Counted from the first letter of the stretch, positions 1 to 10,833 are shown. The stretch: DNA of 64,000 nt from Allium sativum (GCA_030737875.1 CM060910.1:249520427-249584426); one strand, 5' to 3'. Translations and numbers: made by a program. Notes: generated by a model not told the origin, from the sequence alone.

Positions 1-570
1 CCATGCGACTATTTTCATTTAGAAAGGTTAGTACGCTGTTGTTTTAGGGTTTGCATGGCAGAATAATGTTTGTCATGCAAACACAACCCCATATACTTTG
101 CCAATTTTTTATTTAAAACTTTATTAGCAGAAGAAAAATTGACTGGTTCAAAATAGCTACCCGAAGATCCTGGAGGCAGCGAGCGAGCCCTGTTGAGCCT
201 TGCACTCCTTCTGATAGCTGATAAGGAAATGTGAGGGCAAGATGAGCCTTGACCTTCTTGTTGAGCTTGCTCTTATTGCTCCTGATGTTTTGGCAACTGT
301 TGATGCAAAGGGACCGAAAGATCCAGATCAGCCATTAGATCCCATCTAGGCACAATTGTCATCTTTGTTGTAGTCTACCATAGCTAAGTCCTGTGGTTGG
401 TTGTTAGGCACCCTAGGCACTTGTCTCAAAGCCTCGTCTGACATCACATTAAATCTGTCTTCCTCCATACATTCTGTTTATTGAGCCAAGGGTTGAAAGA
501 TGAAGCCTTCATAGTCTTAGTTGATTCCTAGAAGGAGTGTTTCTGGTTATTGACAAGGGTGTGCGTGTGT
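1..570 (-). other. Possible C-terminal tail of a decayed DUF4283-like gene
   Basis: No intact ORF. Read on the minus strand, about 345-475 gives a plausible peptide containing MSDEALRQVPRVPNN and then DLAMVDYNKDD, interrupted by stops further on. It lies directly downstream of the DUF4283-like ORF on the same strand and may be its old C-terminal region or linker. Bases 1-150 show nothing recognisable. Inference only; no conserved domain is visible. Confidence 0.25.
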
Positions 571-1104
571 CTAGCGATCGATCTTGAGCTTCACTGCATG
601 GTTATTTATATAATAAATGAAAGTACATGGTGTTGTGATACCTTCGAAGAACTGCATCTTAACATATAAGAAACTATGATCTACAAAGGACCAGTCACAT
701 GAGTCTGTATGGATGAATCTTCCCAATGGTTTTAAAGCTTCTCTGATAGTGTCTAAATCTTGTTTGAAAAATTCTGGGAAACCACTGATTTTAGCCCAGC
801 ATTCTTTTTCGAGGAGGGGTTCAGGATTTTCTTCAAGAGTGGTTGCTTGTTGTAAGAGTACAACGCCATCTTCTTTCGTTAATAATTTCAGGTGCAAGGC
901 ATGATCTTTAATGGAGGAGTTGGGGAAGCAGATGAGAAAGGAGTTATCAGTAATATGCCAGATCAGCCATTCATACTGTTGACCAAAAAATGACTTGAGT
1001 GCATTAGAAAGCATCTCAATAGACCAAAGTCCATCTATGGTGATTGCAGTGAGGTAAAGATATGCATCCGCCATTTCTCGAAATGTGGAAATTTTTGATT
1101 TCAT
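571..1104 (-). CDS. DUF4283-like domain protein, part of a decayed retroelement ORF
   Basis: A 177-residue open frame that reads as a plant DUF4283-like domain, the RNA-binding-like module of retroelement-derived plant proteins. Visible features are an opening MADAYLYLTAITIDG, a central ITDNSFLICFPNSS strand, the segment CWAKISGFPEFF near residue 105, and LKPLGRFIHTDSCDWSF near residue 125. In grass and other plant families with a CCHC-then-DUF4283 order, the zinc knuckles lie upstream, as here (next entry). The frame ends at LKIDR followed by a stop. Start codons upstream are uncertain because the preceding frame is broken, so this is best read as the surviving middle of a longer gene. Function in the cell is unknown; the family is linked to LINE or other element ORF1/gag-like proteins. 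Family call from memory of the domain, without a profile search. Confidence 0.5.
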   Translation of the reverse strand: MKSKISTFREMADAYLYLTAITIDGLWSIEMLSNALKSFFGQQYEWLIWHITDNSFLICFPNSSIKDHALHLKLLTKEDGVVLLQQATTLEENPEPLLEKECWAKISGFPEFFKQDLDTIREALKPLGRFIHTDSCDWSFVDHSFLYVKMQFFEGITTPCTFIYYINNHAVKLKIDR

Positions 1105-1676
1105 TTAGTTGAGTGAGTAGGAGATAGTGAAGAATTTTCGTTCGAAATGAGTGGGGGTTTGAGTTTGAGCTTGGTATAAATTACATTAGAGCTATAATTA
1201 CGATTTGAGTTTTGAGAGGACTGGTGGGTCCCTTCCTTCTGAAATTGCAGGTACTTTGGCTCGCGACGGTTTGCTGTTTGAACTGTATGGAGGCGCGTCC
1301 ATTCAGCCTTGTTTCTTCGAAAGAGTGATAGCTTTTTATTGGGACAATGCAAACATGCATGTCCAAAGAGAGAGAAATTATAGCATATCACCGCATTTCT
1401 GCATGTTTTTGCCACGTGTCCTCAATCAGCGCACTTGAGACAGCGCCTCTCCGAATTCAAAAAATTCAACGTCTCTCTGATCGATTTGAAGGCTGGAAGG
1501 ATTCTTCGATATTTGACTGGTGGGTGAGGAAGAAAAGGTGGAAGCTTAGCTCTTGATGCTGCCACTTGAGTGTAGGTAAGCGAAGGTTGTTTTAATGGAG
1601 ATGATAGCTTGTTTTGAGCTTGAGTGTATTCTGTATTAGTGGGGAAATGGTGAATAGGTAGTGAGTCAGTATCCAA
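1101..1676 (-). pseudogene. Tandem CCHC zinc-knuckle region, upstream part of the DUF4283-like gene
   Basis: The minus strand encodes a Ser/Pro-rich N-terminus, then two adjacent zinc knuckles. Knuckle 1 reads CLKCAD-stop-GHVAKTC, a CX2CX4HX4C pattern in which a TGA replaces the expected residue before GH. Knuckle 2 reads CYNFSLFGHACLHC, where the second cysteine has become Phe. A basic linker (KLSLFRRNKAEW) follows, and the frame closes just before the DUF4283-like ORF. The two lesions show the gene is dead as written. Knuckles of this type bind nucleic acid in gag/ORF1 proteins. The downstream DUF4283-like ORF abuts with a 4-bp overlap. The 5' side runs into the copia element at about 1770, so the true N-terminus cannot be placed. 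Confidence 0.55.
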
Positions 1677-1775
1677 TGGTGAAGAAGATGTGGAGGATGA
1701 GATGAGCTGAGAAGGTGGCTATGGTCGGGGATGAGTAGACTGAGAGGATGGGATGAACTGAGAAGACGAAGTTTG

Positions 1776-2069
1776 TTGAAATTGATCTTTGAAGCTGATA
1801 AATTTGTTCTTTCCAAGAATGGAGTGTATGTTGGAAGAGGATATGTGTGTGATGGTTTATTTAAAGCAAATGTAACCACTATTGTACCACACAGTGATAT
1901 GAATAAAAGTGAATCTTCTGCTTACATTGTTGAATCTTCCGACATATGGCATTCTATATTAGGGCATGTAAACTTTGATACATTGCGAAAATTAATTAAT
2001 CTAGAATTTATACCAAATTGCAACATAGATTCCAACTATAAATGTCAAGTTTGTGCAGAACAACATTGA
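1776..2069 (+). pseudogene. Copia GAG_pre-integrase domain (integrase zinc-binding part)
   Basis: The reading frame gives FEADKFVLSKNGVYVGRGY, then IWHSILGHVNF and KCQVC. The H-x4-H pair and the C-x2-C pair form the HHCC zinc-binding module that precedes the copia integrase core. The frame stops right after the CxxC at 2069; the continuation into the core domain is in a different frame, so at least one frameshift lies between 2069 and 2111. Confidence 0.75.
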
Positions 2070-2110
2070 CAAGAACCTCGTTTCATCATGTTGAACGAGG
2101 AACATAACCT

Positions 2111-2479
2111 CTAGACTTAATACATACTGATGTATGTGATTTGAAAATGTGTCAGACTAGATGTGGAAAAAGGTACTTTATTACATTCATTGATGATTGT
2201 ATCAGATATTGTCATGTATATCCCCTTAGAAGTAAGGATGAAACACTCAAAATTTTTAAACAGTATAAGGCAGAAGTTGAGAATCAACTCAACAAGAAAA
2301 TAAAATCTTTAAGAAGTGATAGAGGAGGAGAATACAAGTCTCCACTTGAGGAATTTTGTGCTGAGCATGGAATTATACATCAAACTATAGCCCCGTATTC
2401 ACCTCAATCCAACGGCATAGCCGAACTGAAAAATAGAAATCTTAAAAGAAATGATGAATGCCTTACTAAGTACCTCTAG
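2111..2479 (+). pseudogene. Copia integrase catalytic core
   Basis: Integrase inserts the cDNA into host DNA. All three catalytic acidic residues can be placed: Asp in LIHTDVCDL just upstream of the first Met, Asp in LRSDRGGEY, and Glu in SPQSNGIAELKNRNL. The FITFIDDCIRYCHVYPLRSKDE block is the usual copia beta-strand region. A stop lies immediately upstream (2105-2107) and another ends the frame at 2479. The next 100 bases contain frame-broken remains of the segment leading to the C-terminal domain. Confidence 0.8.
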
Positions 2480-2586
2480 CTTGCCAGATAACATTTAGGG
2501 AGAAGCTATTCTTTCGGCAAATCATATTTTAAATAAAATATCCCGAAAAAATATCTAAATCTCCTCATGATCTTTGGAAAAACAGG

Positions 2587-3003
2587 CCACCATCCTACAA
2601 ATACCTAAAAGTGTGGGGGTGTCTTTCCAAAGTAGAGATACCAAAACAAAAGAAGGTCAAAATTGGACCAAAAATAATTGATTGTGTATTTATTGGATAT
2701 GCACAAAACAGTGCCGCATATCGATTTTTGGTAAACAAATCTGAAATTGATGATATTCATGAAAATACCATCAGTGAGTCGATAAATGCTAGACTTTTTG
2801 ATCATGCATTTCCCTTGAAACATGGTACTGAAAATCATGCACCTAAGAGACCAAGGGAAAATGAAGTTCCTTACTCTATAGAGGATGCTAAACAAAATAA
2901 CACACAACAAAGTAGTATTGAGCAGCAAGTGGAGGAACCAAGAAAAAGTAAAAGTTCAAGGACTTTAAAAACCTTTGAAAAAGACTTCTATAATTTATGT
3001 TAG
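2587..3003 (+). pseudogene. Copia integrase C-terminal domain
   Basis: The frame reads SYKYLKVWGCLSKVEIP, then KIGPKIIDCVFIGYAQNSAAYRFL and a variable, charged linker. The GPK..DCVFIGYA block is the hallmark of the plant copia integrase C-terminus, which precedes reverse transcriptase. The frame runs into a stop at 3003. The RT part then continues in the frame shared by 3003-4511. Confidence 0.8.
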
Positions 3004-4511
3004 AAGATGATCCATTGACATACAAACAAGCCATGTCTTCCAGTGATGCCCCTTATTGGAAGGAGGCAATTAACAATGAGATTGAATTCGTTATGTCCAA
3101 TCATACATGGGAATTGGTTGATTGACCTCAAGGATGTAAGGCCTTAGGTAATAAATGGATATTTAAAAAGAAATTGAAACCTGATGGTTCAATAGACAAG
3201 TACTAAGCCTGTTTGGTAGTCCAAGGATTTAGACAAAAGGAAGGCCTGGACTATTTCGATACATATTCACATGTAACGAGGATAACGTCAATTATAATGC
3301 TCATTGCAATTGCATCGATGCATGACTTGGAAATACATCAAATGGATGTTAAAACTGCATTCTTGAATGGTGAACTAGAGGAGGAAATCTATATGAAAAA
3401 ACCTAAAGGATTTCTAAGCTCAGAAAATGAGCATAAAGTTTGCAAACTGGAAAAATCACTTTATGTCCTTAAGCAATCTCCAAAACAGTGGCATGAGAAG
3501 TTTGATAATACTATGTTATTAAATGGATTCATGATAAATGAATCAGATAAATGTGTGTACATAAAACAAACACATATTGGATATGTCATTATTTGTCTTT
3601 ATGTTGATGACCTATTGATCTTAGGCAATAACAAGGCCATAATAACATCTACAAAGGATATGTTATACTCTAGATTCGATATGAAAGACCTAGGACTGGC
3701 AGATGTGACATTGGGTGTAAAAATTCTGAGAACGCCACAGGGATATGCATTAACCCAATCGCATTACATCACCAAAATGCTTGAGAAATTCAAGCAATAT
3801 AATGTAACTATTGCAAAATCACCAGTAGATATGAACCAAAATTGGGTAAAGAACTCTGGTGATGGTATTTACCAATTGGAATACTCTCGTATATAAGGAA
3901 GTATCATGTATGTTACGAACTGTACTAGGCCTAATATCGCATATGTTGTAAGCAAACTAAGTAGATTTACCAGCAATCCCGGTAAGCATCATTGGAAAGC
4001 GATAATCAGAGTTCTAGGATATCTAAAGTATACACAGAGTTATGGTCTATACTATACAAACTATCCTTCAATAGTGGAAGGATTTAGTGATGCAAATTGG
4101 ATCACTGGATCAAATGATACAAAGTCTACAAGTGAATACATGTTCACATTAGGAAATGGAGCAATTTCATGGAAATCATCCAAACAGACTTGTATCGCTA
4201 GATCTACGAAGGAATCAGAGTTTATTGCACTAGATAAGACTGTAGAAGAAGCAGAATGGATTCGAAGCTTCTTCGAAGACACTCCTAATTGGAGCAAACC
4301 TATGCCTCCAATATGTATATATTGTGATAGTCAATTAGCTATTGGAAGAGCTAATAGTACACTATACAATGGTAAATCTAGGCATATTCGTCGTAGACAT
4401 AAAACGATAAGACAACTTATCTCTAATGGGGTTATCACAATAGATTACATTCGATCTAAAGATAACTTAGCAGATCTACTTACAAAAGGCTTGCCAAGAG
4501 AGAAAGTTTAA
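3003..4511 (+). pseudogene. Copia reverse transcriptase and RNase H
   Basis: A single frame with three in-frame stops (near 3123, 3204 and 3894). Reverse transcriptase copies the genomic RNA, and RNase H removes the RNA strand. RT features: KALGNKWIFKKKLKPDGS, QMDVKTAFLNGELEEEIYM (first catalytic Asp) and CLYVDDLLILG (YVDD pair). Tether: [15 protein letters not shown]. RNase H acidic residues are in [24 protein letters not shown] and [13 protein letters not shown], so the active-site set is complete. The stops look like point changes of sense codons, for example TAA replacing a Lys codon in KYKA. Without the stops the product would be a normal-length C-terminal pol. Confidence 0.85.
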
Positions 4512-5078
4512 ACCTTATCGAAGGGAATGGGGCTAAGGGCTATAGACTAAAGGTTTTTCAAAAATGGAATCCTCACCTAGTTGACTGGAGATCCCAAGAT
4601 CTAGGTTCAAAGGGACAACGAAGTTTAAGAGAAACTTGATGGCACTGTTATACACAAACCATTCCTATGATAAGTCAGTGCATTATATATTGAATAAGGA
4701 TAAATATTAGTACTTTTAATGATGTCTGTATTTGAGTAATTAGAGAATACCCTTTACAGAATCACCTACGTAAGTGCGAAGGCGCCGCTTCAAAGAGAAT
4801 TATGAGGTCAAATTCTCTAAGTGCTTATGAGACCAGGCAGGTGTTCAAGGTAAAAACGAACACATACGGAGAACGAAGGGTTATAAGAAACATTTAACAT
4901 GTGTTATGTAATTTGGAATTACACAAAAGGCTTATAGTTTAAGGACAATCTATGTCTACAGATTCGCCTGTGATTCAAATAGGTAATCACTAGGAAAGTT
5001 CAAGGCTCATGTGCTACTTTAACCGATGCGATAAATGATTCGTCAAACTAAGATCGACTGCTCATTCATGTGGGGGAT
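4512..5078 (+). other. Copia 3' untranslated region ending in the polypurine tract
   Basis: About 560 bases without an ORF follow the RNase H stop, as is usual in this copia group. The stretch ends in TGTGGGGGAT (5069-5078), the polypurine tract that primes plus-strand DNA synthesis, directly before the LTR start TGTTGGAAATG. Confidence 0.65.
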
Positions 5079-5980
5079 TGTTGGAAATGAATGAGCAAAG
5101 AAAGAGGAAAGTGGGATGAAGAAGGGACTAGGAAGAAGAAGAGATGGCAACATTTAAAGTCCCACATCATAGAAATATTAGCATGATCTCTCCTAGTACA
5201 TTTGAAGCCAAACAGGCTTATGTAAAATAGAAAGGAGAGGGATGATATGAGGATGTGGACTTGTCCATGACATAATAATACATTAAAACGTCAAAGATAA
5301 GGGCCTTGGGGCTCTTGGGGTCTCTTGATTGGATATGGCCGACGGTTGCTGATTGGGCTTGTGCACGGACATGAGAATATTTTTTCTTAGAATTTTAAAG
5401 GTCTGTTCGTTCAGTCCAGAATTCGAAAGGAATGTCTGTTAGCTGAATGAGTACAACCGTTCGAATTCCCAACATACGCATATTAATAACTGGGAGGTTA
5501 AAGGGTCGCAACCTTTCCTATTCTGATGGTTACTAATGCATGCGAACAGGCACTCCTCCTTGCCTATATATACACTGCCCAAAAAAAAGGTAGAATTCAC
5601 TTTTTTCTTCTTGCGTTACTTCTTCTTCTTCAAAGTAATTCTCTTATCTAGTTTCTATAATCAACTTCAGTTCGTCAGGGCTCCATTTGCTGGAACTATG
5701 CAACGTAGTTGGTCTGTTTTATCCTGAGAAACAAATTGCAACTACGTCGATTGGTGCATATGTCAACAATATTGTTTCAAGGAAATAGAAAATTTCTGCA
5801 CTTGGGCATTGCTGAAATAGAATACTTTATGTTTATCTTCAATCTTGTGCACAAATTCGTAACGGCTTCTGTGATTATTGTAAACACAGTTTGACGTGAC
5901 AATTGTGGCATAATTGATTAACCTTGATTGTTGTTGCTGTCTGTTTGTAATAAAATTTTGTAATTAGAAGGGCTCTAACA
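5079..5980 (+). repeat. Copia 3' LTR
   Basis: Starts TGTTGGAAATGAATGAG right after the polypurine tract. It contains the AAAGTCCCACATCAT block common in plant copia LTRs, and a TATA box CTATATATAC at 5564-5573. The end is placed at GGGCTCTAACA (5980) because it ends in CA and GeBP-like coding begins at once. The right boundary is a judgement: the 5' LTR is absent, so no alignment is possible. Confidence 0.6.
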
Positions 5981-6611
5981 GTGCCTCCCAGAATCTTGTC
6001 TTCCCATGGGATTTGAACGTCTTCTACAATCTCTTCTTTGACTCTATGCCACAACCGTACACGAGGACGCAGCTCTCGGAGAAGTTGAGAAGGCTGAGGA
6101 AGAAGTTTAGGGTTATGTCGGGTAGGATTGAGAAAGGACAGGACGTGAATCGGCGGGTGTTGCACGATAGGGATCTATTGCATCTTTTCAGAAGGCCATG
6201 GGATCCCAAGCATAATGCTAATTCACCGTTTTAAAACGGTGATGGCAACACTGCTATTGTTGCAAGTAATAGTTCGGGTGGGTACAAGAGGAGACAGATC
6301 AGCCCAAGTCCACCAGAAATTTCAAAAAACGAGATAAAAATTGGACCTTGCATTGAGGAAAAGATAGAGGATGTGAATTTGGACAATGGAGATGAAAATC
6401 GTACCGTTAAGAGAGTGACTGAGGGTATTAGTAATGAACTTAAATAACCGAGGTTAGAGACTTTGCGGGTGAAGAAGTAAAAATGAAGATGCTTGTAGAC
6501 ACAAACTCAGAGGCAGCCGAGAAGGCAAAGTCAACTGCAGGCCCATCTTTTTCCCTTGACAACATTGTAGAACAAATAAAGAAGAAGCCCAAGTTAAGTG
6601 AACTCGAAAAA
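5981..6611 (+). pseudogene. GeBP/STOREKEEPER-like (DUF573) transcription factor fragment
   Basis: The frame at 5992-6234 reads FPWDLNVFYNLFFDSM, then TRTQLSEKLRRLRKKFRVM and NRRVLHDRDLLHLFRRPW. This matches the C-terminal half of the plant GeBP/STOREKEEPER DNA-binding domain, in which a K[LV]RRLKKKF helix is followed by a PHD(Q)..(F).L(S)..IW segment. After a stop at 6232 the same frame stays open to 6447 with a low-complexity, charged region. A further piece in another frame (from 6483) reads into the aconitase fragment. The N-terminal half of the domain is missing; its place is taken by the copia LTR. GeBP genes usually have no introns, so lack of introns here says nothing about origin. Confidence 0.6.
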
Positions 6612-6907
6612 TCAGTATCAGCTGTTATCTCAGAGAATGACATCATAGCTGCTATTATATTGTCTAGAAATAGAAACATTGAGGGTCGTGTGAATCCATT
6701 AACATGAGTAAATTACTTGGCATCACCTCCACTTGTTTTAGCTTATGCTCTTGTTGGCACTGTAAATATTGATTATGAGAAACAGCCGACACGAACCTTT
6801 AAAGATGGGACGAATGTGTACTTCAGGGAAATTTGTCCAACAAATGAAGAAATAGCAAATGTCGTGCAATCTAGTGTGCTTCCAGGAATCAATCACCAAA
6901 GGGAATC
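6612..6907 (+). pseudogene. Aconitate hydratase fragment, upstream piece
   Basis: Aconitase interconverts citrate and isocitrate in the TCA and glyoxylate cycles. The frame [54 protein letters not shown], seen in parts, follows plant aconitase closely through [22 protein letters not shown] replaces the expected residue after NPLT, and a short deletion follows SSVLP. The piece ends at TCAATCACCAAAGGGAATC (ITKGN), where the gypsy element starts. The N-terminal two thirds, including the Fe-S cysteines, are absent. The upstream edge is fused to GeBP-like sequence without an intervening gap. Confidence 0.8.
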
Positions 6908-7324
6908 TGATGCAGCCTATGCTATACAAAGCTCAGAGAAGAATATTAGAGGAGAAAGAAGAGCAGACATGATGATACGAGGTGGAGAAATAATTTGTAC
7001 CAAACTGTCTTTCTTTCATTGAATTCTAGCTAAATTTATAGGCATACATCACATTCATTTGTAACTAATTCTTGCCAGGTGGCACTAATTCCACCACTAC
7101 ATATGATAGCCATTTCATTTTAACAGAAAAAAGATAAAATTGCATAAAATAAATGAAAAGCAACAGATTCTGCTAATTATATATTTTGTCATTATCTGGT
7201 TAATATATTGTAGTCTTCATGCAAGCATTTCTTCCATTCGGTTATGTTGTGTCAGTCCATATATCTAGCTGGAATGTGTGTGATGCGCCTGGCTCTGGAT
7301 AGTGGAGGATGGTAGCTCATATCA
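6908..7324 (-). repeat. Gypsy 3' LTR
   Basis: Direct repeat of 12230-12650. On the plus strand it starts TGATGCAGCCTATGC and ends TATCA, so on the element strand it runs TGATATGAGC...CA. It differs from the other LTR by scattered substitutions and a few single-base indels. The last 22 residues of the pol frame lie inside it. Confidence 0.9.
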
Positions 7325-7614
7325 ATACCCCCTCCTAAAAGCGTGACCTTGTCCTCAAGGGCAGTAGGTTTAGTGAAAGAGGGTGGCAACGAACTTGGTG
7401 TGAAGCTGGATGGGTTTGGGCATAACTTGAGTGGGGAGATGTGAAACTCTGGGTGGATGCGTGCGTCGGGTAGGAGTAAGAGTTTGTATGCGATGCTGCC
7501 AATTTTCTCATTGATCACAAATGGTCCAAAGAATTTCTTGGAGAGTTTATGCTGGGTTGGGCACACAGAATATTGGCGATAAGGGTGGAGTTTGACAAAG
7601 ACGTAAGAACCCAT
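7252..7614 (-). pseudogene. Gypsy integrase C-terminal region
   Basis: The frame reads GSYVFVKLHPYRQYSV, then KLSKKFFGPFVINEKIGSIAYKLLLL and IHPEFHISPLKL. This is the GPF/Y module of gypsy integrases, in the order VFVKL..PYRQ, K...FGPF, IG..AYKL.LP, IHP.FH.S.LK. A tail follows that ends PARYMD-stop. The frame enters the 3' LTR at about 7324 and stops at 7252, so pol overlaps the LTR. The frame is locally intact but cut off from upstream integrase by a stop just beyond 7614. Confidence 0.85.
7325..7338 (-). other. Gypsy polypurine tract
   Basis: On the element strand, AGGAGGGGGTAT lies directly before the 3' LTR start TGATATGAGC. This is the expected place and composition for the plus-strand primer. 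Confidence 0.75.
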
Positions 7615-8660
7615 AACAAATTCTTTGTCGAGGCAATGCTAATCTGCATGTCTCTTCATGAGGGATTGCGCTCGTTAGAGGTTACTTTTAATAATGGATA
7701 AAAATTGGTCACACATGAGAGCCCAATCCTCCGCTTCCTGAAGCACAGCAGTTCCGTGTATGTAATCTGCAATGACAGGGGGTTTGCGGCCATAGACTGC
7801 TCGGTATGGAATCATTCCAATAGAAGAGTGAAGGCAAGTATTATACCACTATTCTGCCCACTACAAGCATTTCACCTACTGCAATGGTAAGTCGCCACAA
7901 ATAGAACATAAGTAAGTTTCCAAACTTCGGTTGACGACTTCAGTTTGTCCGTCACTTTGTGGGTGATAGGCGCTGCTCATATTTAACTGTGTGCCATGTA
8001 AACGAAAGATTTCATTCCATAATTGGCTCATGAACACCTGATCACGATCCAAAACTATAGATTGGGTAAAACAGTGTAGACGGACGTATTCCTCTATGAA
8101 GTATGAGGCGAGATGGGCAGCAGTAAATGAAGTAGGCAGTGCTACAAAATGGCCACATTTTGAATGACGGTCAACAATGACCCAAATGAACGTTTTGCCG
8201 AATGAAGGGGGAAATGAGTGATGAAGTCCACCGAAATGTCTTTAAAAATCTGATGTGGAATTGGCAAGGGTTGCAGCAGTCCTTTTGGTGCTGTTGTTTC
8301 ATACTTAGTTTGCAAAACAAACTGAGCATTATTTGACGAAAGCTTGGACGGATTTTCTTAAGTTTGGCCAATAGAAATTGCCATGGACCCGAGCAAATGT
8401 ATTTTGAATGCGTGAATGTCCTCTTGTCCTCGAAGTATGATAGGTATCCAATATTTTCTGCTGCAACTTTGGTTTCACAAGGGACATATATTTGTCTGCC
8501 TCGAAATAACAGATCATCATGGTAGGAATAAGGTGGATTAGTGGAAGTGCCATTTTGAAGCTGCTTGATTATTTGTTGTGTTGTAGAATCATTCTGGAGA
8601 GCCGAACGGATATCTGAAGTTAGCGTGTATGATGGAGATGACAGTGCAGTCATTAGTGCT
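7615..8660 (-). pseudogene. Gypsy integrase, zinc-binding and catalytic parts, frame-broken
   Basis: Minus-strand pieces in different frames can be ordered: LLFRGRQIYVPCETK (entry to integrase), HTSRTRGHSRIQNTFARVHGNFYWPNLRKSVQAFVK with the HH half of the HHCC finger, then GLLQPLPIPHQIFKDIS, FIWVIVDRHSK with the first acidic block, and IVLDRDQVF with the second Asp. After these comes HPQSDGQTEVVNRSLE with the Glu. All three catalytic acidic residues survive, but at least two frameshifts (about 8330-8550) and several stops separate them. Position between RNase H and the GPF/Y module confirms the call. Confidence 0.75.
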
Positions 8661-9890
8661 TCACTAGTCACCGTGATAAACCATCGGCAACAATATTTTC
8701 GGATCCCGACTTGTATTTAATGGTAAAATTGAACCCCCATATTTTAGACAACCATTTCTGCTATTTAGGGGTCTGGATGGTCTGAGTGAGCAATTGGCCC
8801 AAGCTTTGGTGATCTGTGATGATGGAGAAATGATGGTCAAGGAGGTAATGTCGCCATTTCTGGACAACAACAGTGATGGCAAACACTTCTCTTGCATAGG
8901 TGGAGGCACGTTGAAAGCGTGGTGGTAATTTTTCGCTGTGGAAGGCAATCGGTCGTTGCGATTGAAAGAGAAAGGCACCGCAAGTGAATCCGAAGGCATC
9001 CATGTGTAGTTCGAAAGATTGGGAAAAATTAGGAAGAGTTAAAATTGGAGCGGAAGTGATGGCAGTTTTCAAAGTGATGAAGGCTTCATGGACTTGCGTA
9101 GGCCAAGTAAACATTTCTCCTTTTTTTAATAAGTCTGTAAGAGGACTCGCAATTTGGGCGTAATTACGTATGAAGCGTCGGTAGTAGCCTGTTAGGCCTA
9201 GAAAACCACGAACAACAGTAAGTATTGCAGGGATTGGCCAATTAATTACTACGTCCACTTTTGATGGATCTACGCGGAGACCATGTTTAGAAATAATATG
9301 ACCCAGATAATATAGCTCCTCTAATCCAAAGCAACACTTTGAAAGATTGGCATAAAATTGATTTTTAGTGAGGATGTCGAGGATGAGTTGTAGATGAGAA
9401 AGGTGGGACTCCCAAGTTTTGCTATAAACGAGGATGTCGTCAAAGAACACTAAAACGAATTTTCGTAAATGAGGACGGAAAACATTATTCATGGTTTCTT
9501 GAAATATTGAAGGTGCATTGGTGAGTCCAAATAGCATTACAAGAAACTCATAATGTCCATCATGGGTGCATAATGCCATTTTTGGAATATCGGATGGGTG
9601 CACTCGGATTTGGAAATAACCACTTCGTAAGTCCAATTTGGAGAAATAAGTGGAGCCATATAATTCATCAAGTAGTTCGTCAATGGTGGGGATATGAAAT
9701 CTATCTTTAAGTGTGATAGCATTAAGGACTCGATAGTCGTCGCAAAAACGCCAAGTACCTCTTTCTTTTTGAAAAGGAGGACGGGTGAAGAGAATGGGCT
9801 TATGGATTGTCGGATTATTTGAGCTTGGAGCATTTCTCGGACTTGAGATTCAATTTCATTTTTTTGGAAATATGGGTAGCGGTATGGTCT
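8661..9890 (-). pseudogene. Gypsy reverse transcriptase and RNase H
   Basis: Two overlapping frames (9833-9537 and 9636-8761) share one RT. Visible parts are VRPYRYPYFQKNEIE just upstream, MLQAQIIRQSISPFSSPVLL, FGLTNAPSIFQETMN and VFFDDILVYSK (an FFDD catalytic pair). Then come YYLGHIISKHGLRVDPSK, FLGLTGYYRRFIRNYA and the RNase H segments LHMDAFGFTCGAF, REVFAITVVVQKWRHYL and ITDHQSLGQLL. A stop after TPK at 8758-8760 interrupts the tail, which then continues [21 protein letters not shown]. The first RNase H block has AFGF where most gypsy proteins have a small polar run. The frame change lies near 9540-9630. Confidence 0.85.
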
Positions 9891-10257
9891 AACATTGACA
9901 CGTTGTGAATTTGTGTTGAGGTTAATGTGGTGGTTGAACGATCGGTGTGGTGGAAGACAAGGTCAAAGAGGGTAGGAAATTGGGTTAAAATATGAAGAAT
10001 ATCTAGGTAGGAACTGTTCGGGTTTAATGCATTTAGTGATATTAGGCTTTTGGTGGGCTTGGTGGAAAGTTGAAAATAGGAGGAGATAGAACATGTGGAC
10101 TATAGGCGTTTAAGCTGGTGGAAGGAAATTTCGGATGGGCTAGATTGGGCTTGTTGACCTAATAACATGATAGGCTTTCCTTTGTAAATAAAGGACATGG
10201 TTAACTACTTGTGATCAAATGAAATTGGTCCCAAACTTTACAACCACTGTATATCAA

Positions 10258-10825
10258 GTGTGGTGCTAAGGACACCCCAATATGCACTTCTTAATATCAC
10301 GGCTAAAAATGCCACAAAACTTAGTATTACACTCTTCTTAATACCACACACTTTTTTTAAAAAATGGGGGCTACCCCACTATTAACCCTATTTCTATTTC
10401 GATCGATTATCGTCCGTCCTCATTTCAAAAATCGATCAACCAGGCTAAACCCTAGGTCTATAACCGATCAATGAATTCGACGCCGTTCGAAAAATAAGCT
10501 ACGGTGATTCACCACCATTCCAAAAATCACATTATATTTTCTTAGTTCGGTCGGTAGTGGAACACCAAAGGTTTTTCATTCCATTCAGTGGATAACCACC
10601 GGTATTTTTCTTTTTTAAACTTTTTATAACTGTCTGGTCGGTGGTAGAGCACCGTATATTTATTGTCTTCGGTGTGAAACCACCGTATGAGTAATTAGAA
10701 TGGATGAGTGAGAAATTATAATGGAAAGACAATGTGGTATTAGGAAGCAAACAAAATTTAATGAATTTTATTTTTTTAATTGCGGCATTAGGATGTGGAA
10801 ACCTGGGGTGCCCTTAGCACCACAC
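10258..10825. mobile_element. MITE inserted in the gypsy pol region
   Basis: Ends are inverted repeats: left GTGTGGTGCTAAGGACACCC and right GGGTGCCCTTAGCACCACAC, differing at one base. The 8-bp duplication TATATCAA is present on both sides (10250-10257 and 10826-10833). No coding capacity. Removing it rejoins the gypsy sequence between protease and RT (FDIQW then LGPIS on the minus strand). The 8-bp duplication fits hAT-type or Mutator-like MITEs; the exact superfamily is open. Confidence 0.9.
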
Positions 10826-10833
10826 TATATCAA

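Larger units (their letters stand above)
1770..5980 (+). mobile_element. 5'-truncated Ty1/copia retrotransposon, Tork-like
   Basis: Domains appear in copia order on the plus strand: GAG_pre-integrase, integrase, reverse transcriptase, RNase H, untranslated tail, polypurine tract, 3' LTR. The 5' LTR, gag and protease are missing; copia-like coding begins abruptly near 1770, next to the decayed DUF4283-like gene. The integrase and RT wording (for example LRSDRGGEY, QMDVKTAFLNGELEEEIYMK, YVDD) is typical of the plant Tork/TNT1-like group. At least three frames and several stops make it non-autonomous. No target duplication can be checked because the left end is lost. Confidence 0.85.
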
